From: DATDCV01 sp036524155 | GTDB taxonomy: Bacteria; Verrucomicrobiota; Verrucomicrobiia; Limisphaerales; UBA8199 | Reading direction: 5' to 3' | Assembly (NCBI GenBank): GCA_036524155.1 | Contig: DATDCV010000570.1 | Span: 1 to 22,649, forward strand | DNA: 22,649 nt | Part shown: positions 22,479-22,649 of the stretch, in pieces | Layout: each line of letters opens with the position of its first letter | Position numbering within the stretch: the stretch's first letter is position 1 | Program-made: the position numbers and the translations under genes | The notes under the pieces: model-generated | The model's input: the letters and a program-made list of their open reading frames with translations, nothing else | The model's database searches: none | What the model was told of the DNA's origin: nothing

Positions 22479-22649
22479 GTGTCGATTCCCGATAAGCGTC
22501 TGCACATCACATTTCTGGATGTCGGCTCTGCGGATGCCGTGCTTATCAAAACACCCACGGGGAAATATGTGCTCGTCAACGGCGGACAGAGCGTGACGAC
22601 TCTTTCTGATGAGCTTGGCCGACGAATGCCGGCATTCAGCCGTAAACTT
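22479..22649 (+). CDS. ComEC/Rec2-type metallo-beta-lactamase domain, N-terminal fragment
   Basis: The last 171 bases encode 57 residues running off the right edge, from GTG 22479 just after an in-frame TAG at 22473-22475. The core HITFLDVGSADAVLIKTP followed by KYVLVNGG matches the first strands of the MBL domain of ComEC-like competence proteins (usual pattern LDVGQGDA and IDGG). Gln-Gly is Ser-Ala and Asp is Asn here. Canonical ComEC has membrane domains ahead of this, and none is present, so it is either a stand-alone MBL protein or truncated at its 5' end. Confidence 0.6.
   Translation, partial: MSIPDKRLHITFLDVGSADAVLIKTPTGKYVLVNGGQSVTTLSDELGRRMPAFSRKL

Overview
The window is GC-rich bacterial DNA. 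Its gene content points to a Verrucomicrobiota-type soil or freshwater bacterium, probably of the Pedosphaera/Limisphaera kind. The pointers are a Tat-exported Gfo/Idh/MocA oxidoreductase, a 3-keto-disaccharide hydrolase (DUF1080) protein, a PqaA-type lipoprotein, a small planctomycete-type cytochrome c, a GH29 fucosidase, large exported proteins with a beta-rich C-terminal tail, and spacers full of inverted-repeat elements. This placement is inferred from gene families, not from a phylogenetic marker.

Left edge (1-2452). The first 612 bases hold the N-terminal 204 codons of a type I-G (formerly I-U) Cas3 helicase, transcribed leftwards, so a CRISPR-Cas operon probably continues outside the window. 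A small unknown protein (803-1051, minus) follows. About 1.4 kb without a credible gene comes next. It carries a REP-like element with 19-bp arms and several unrelated short tandem-repeat families (14-bp, 8-bp, 10-bp and another 8-bp unit).

Plus-strand block (2453-8883). An exported VCBS/FG-GAP plus SUMF1-fold protein is followed by a Tat-signal oxidoreductase, which ends in a strong intrinsic terminator. Then come an ApbE-type flavin transferase lipoprotein, whose upstream region contains a second REP-like element, and a PqaA-like lipoprotein. A hairpin at 8909-8942 separates this block from the convergent minus-strand genes.

Minus-strand block (8972-14553). This holds a large secreted beta-rich protein, an exported tandem alpha/beta hydrolase whose first nucleophile elbow has Ala in place of Ser, and an FHA protein with a Cys/His-rich zinc-binding-like region. 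A pterin-4a-carbinolamine dehydratase gene (14668-14997) runs divergently from the FHA gene.

Minus-strand cluster (15042-21688). In transcription order it encodes a DUF1080 protein, PanB, MoaC, MogA, an unusual GHMP-type sugar kinase, a tandem nucleotidyltransferase with a degenerate first half, a secreted GH29 alpha-L-fucosidase and a small cytochrome c. PanB to the nucleotidyltransferase are packed with gaps of 0-11 bp or overlaps, which suggests one transcript. The kinase and nucleotidyltransferase pair beside a fucosidase looks like an uncharacterised sugar-activation module and is the most interesting candidate system here.

Right edge (21802-22649). A glycoside-hydrolase-like reading frame that lacks its N-terminal half lies head-to-head with the start of a ComEC-like metallo-beta-lactamase domain. 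Both appear to lack upstream domains, which suggests a rearrangement or an assembly join near 22470-22510. No tRNA, rRNA, transposase or CRISPR array was seen.
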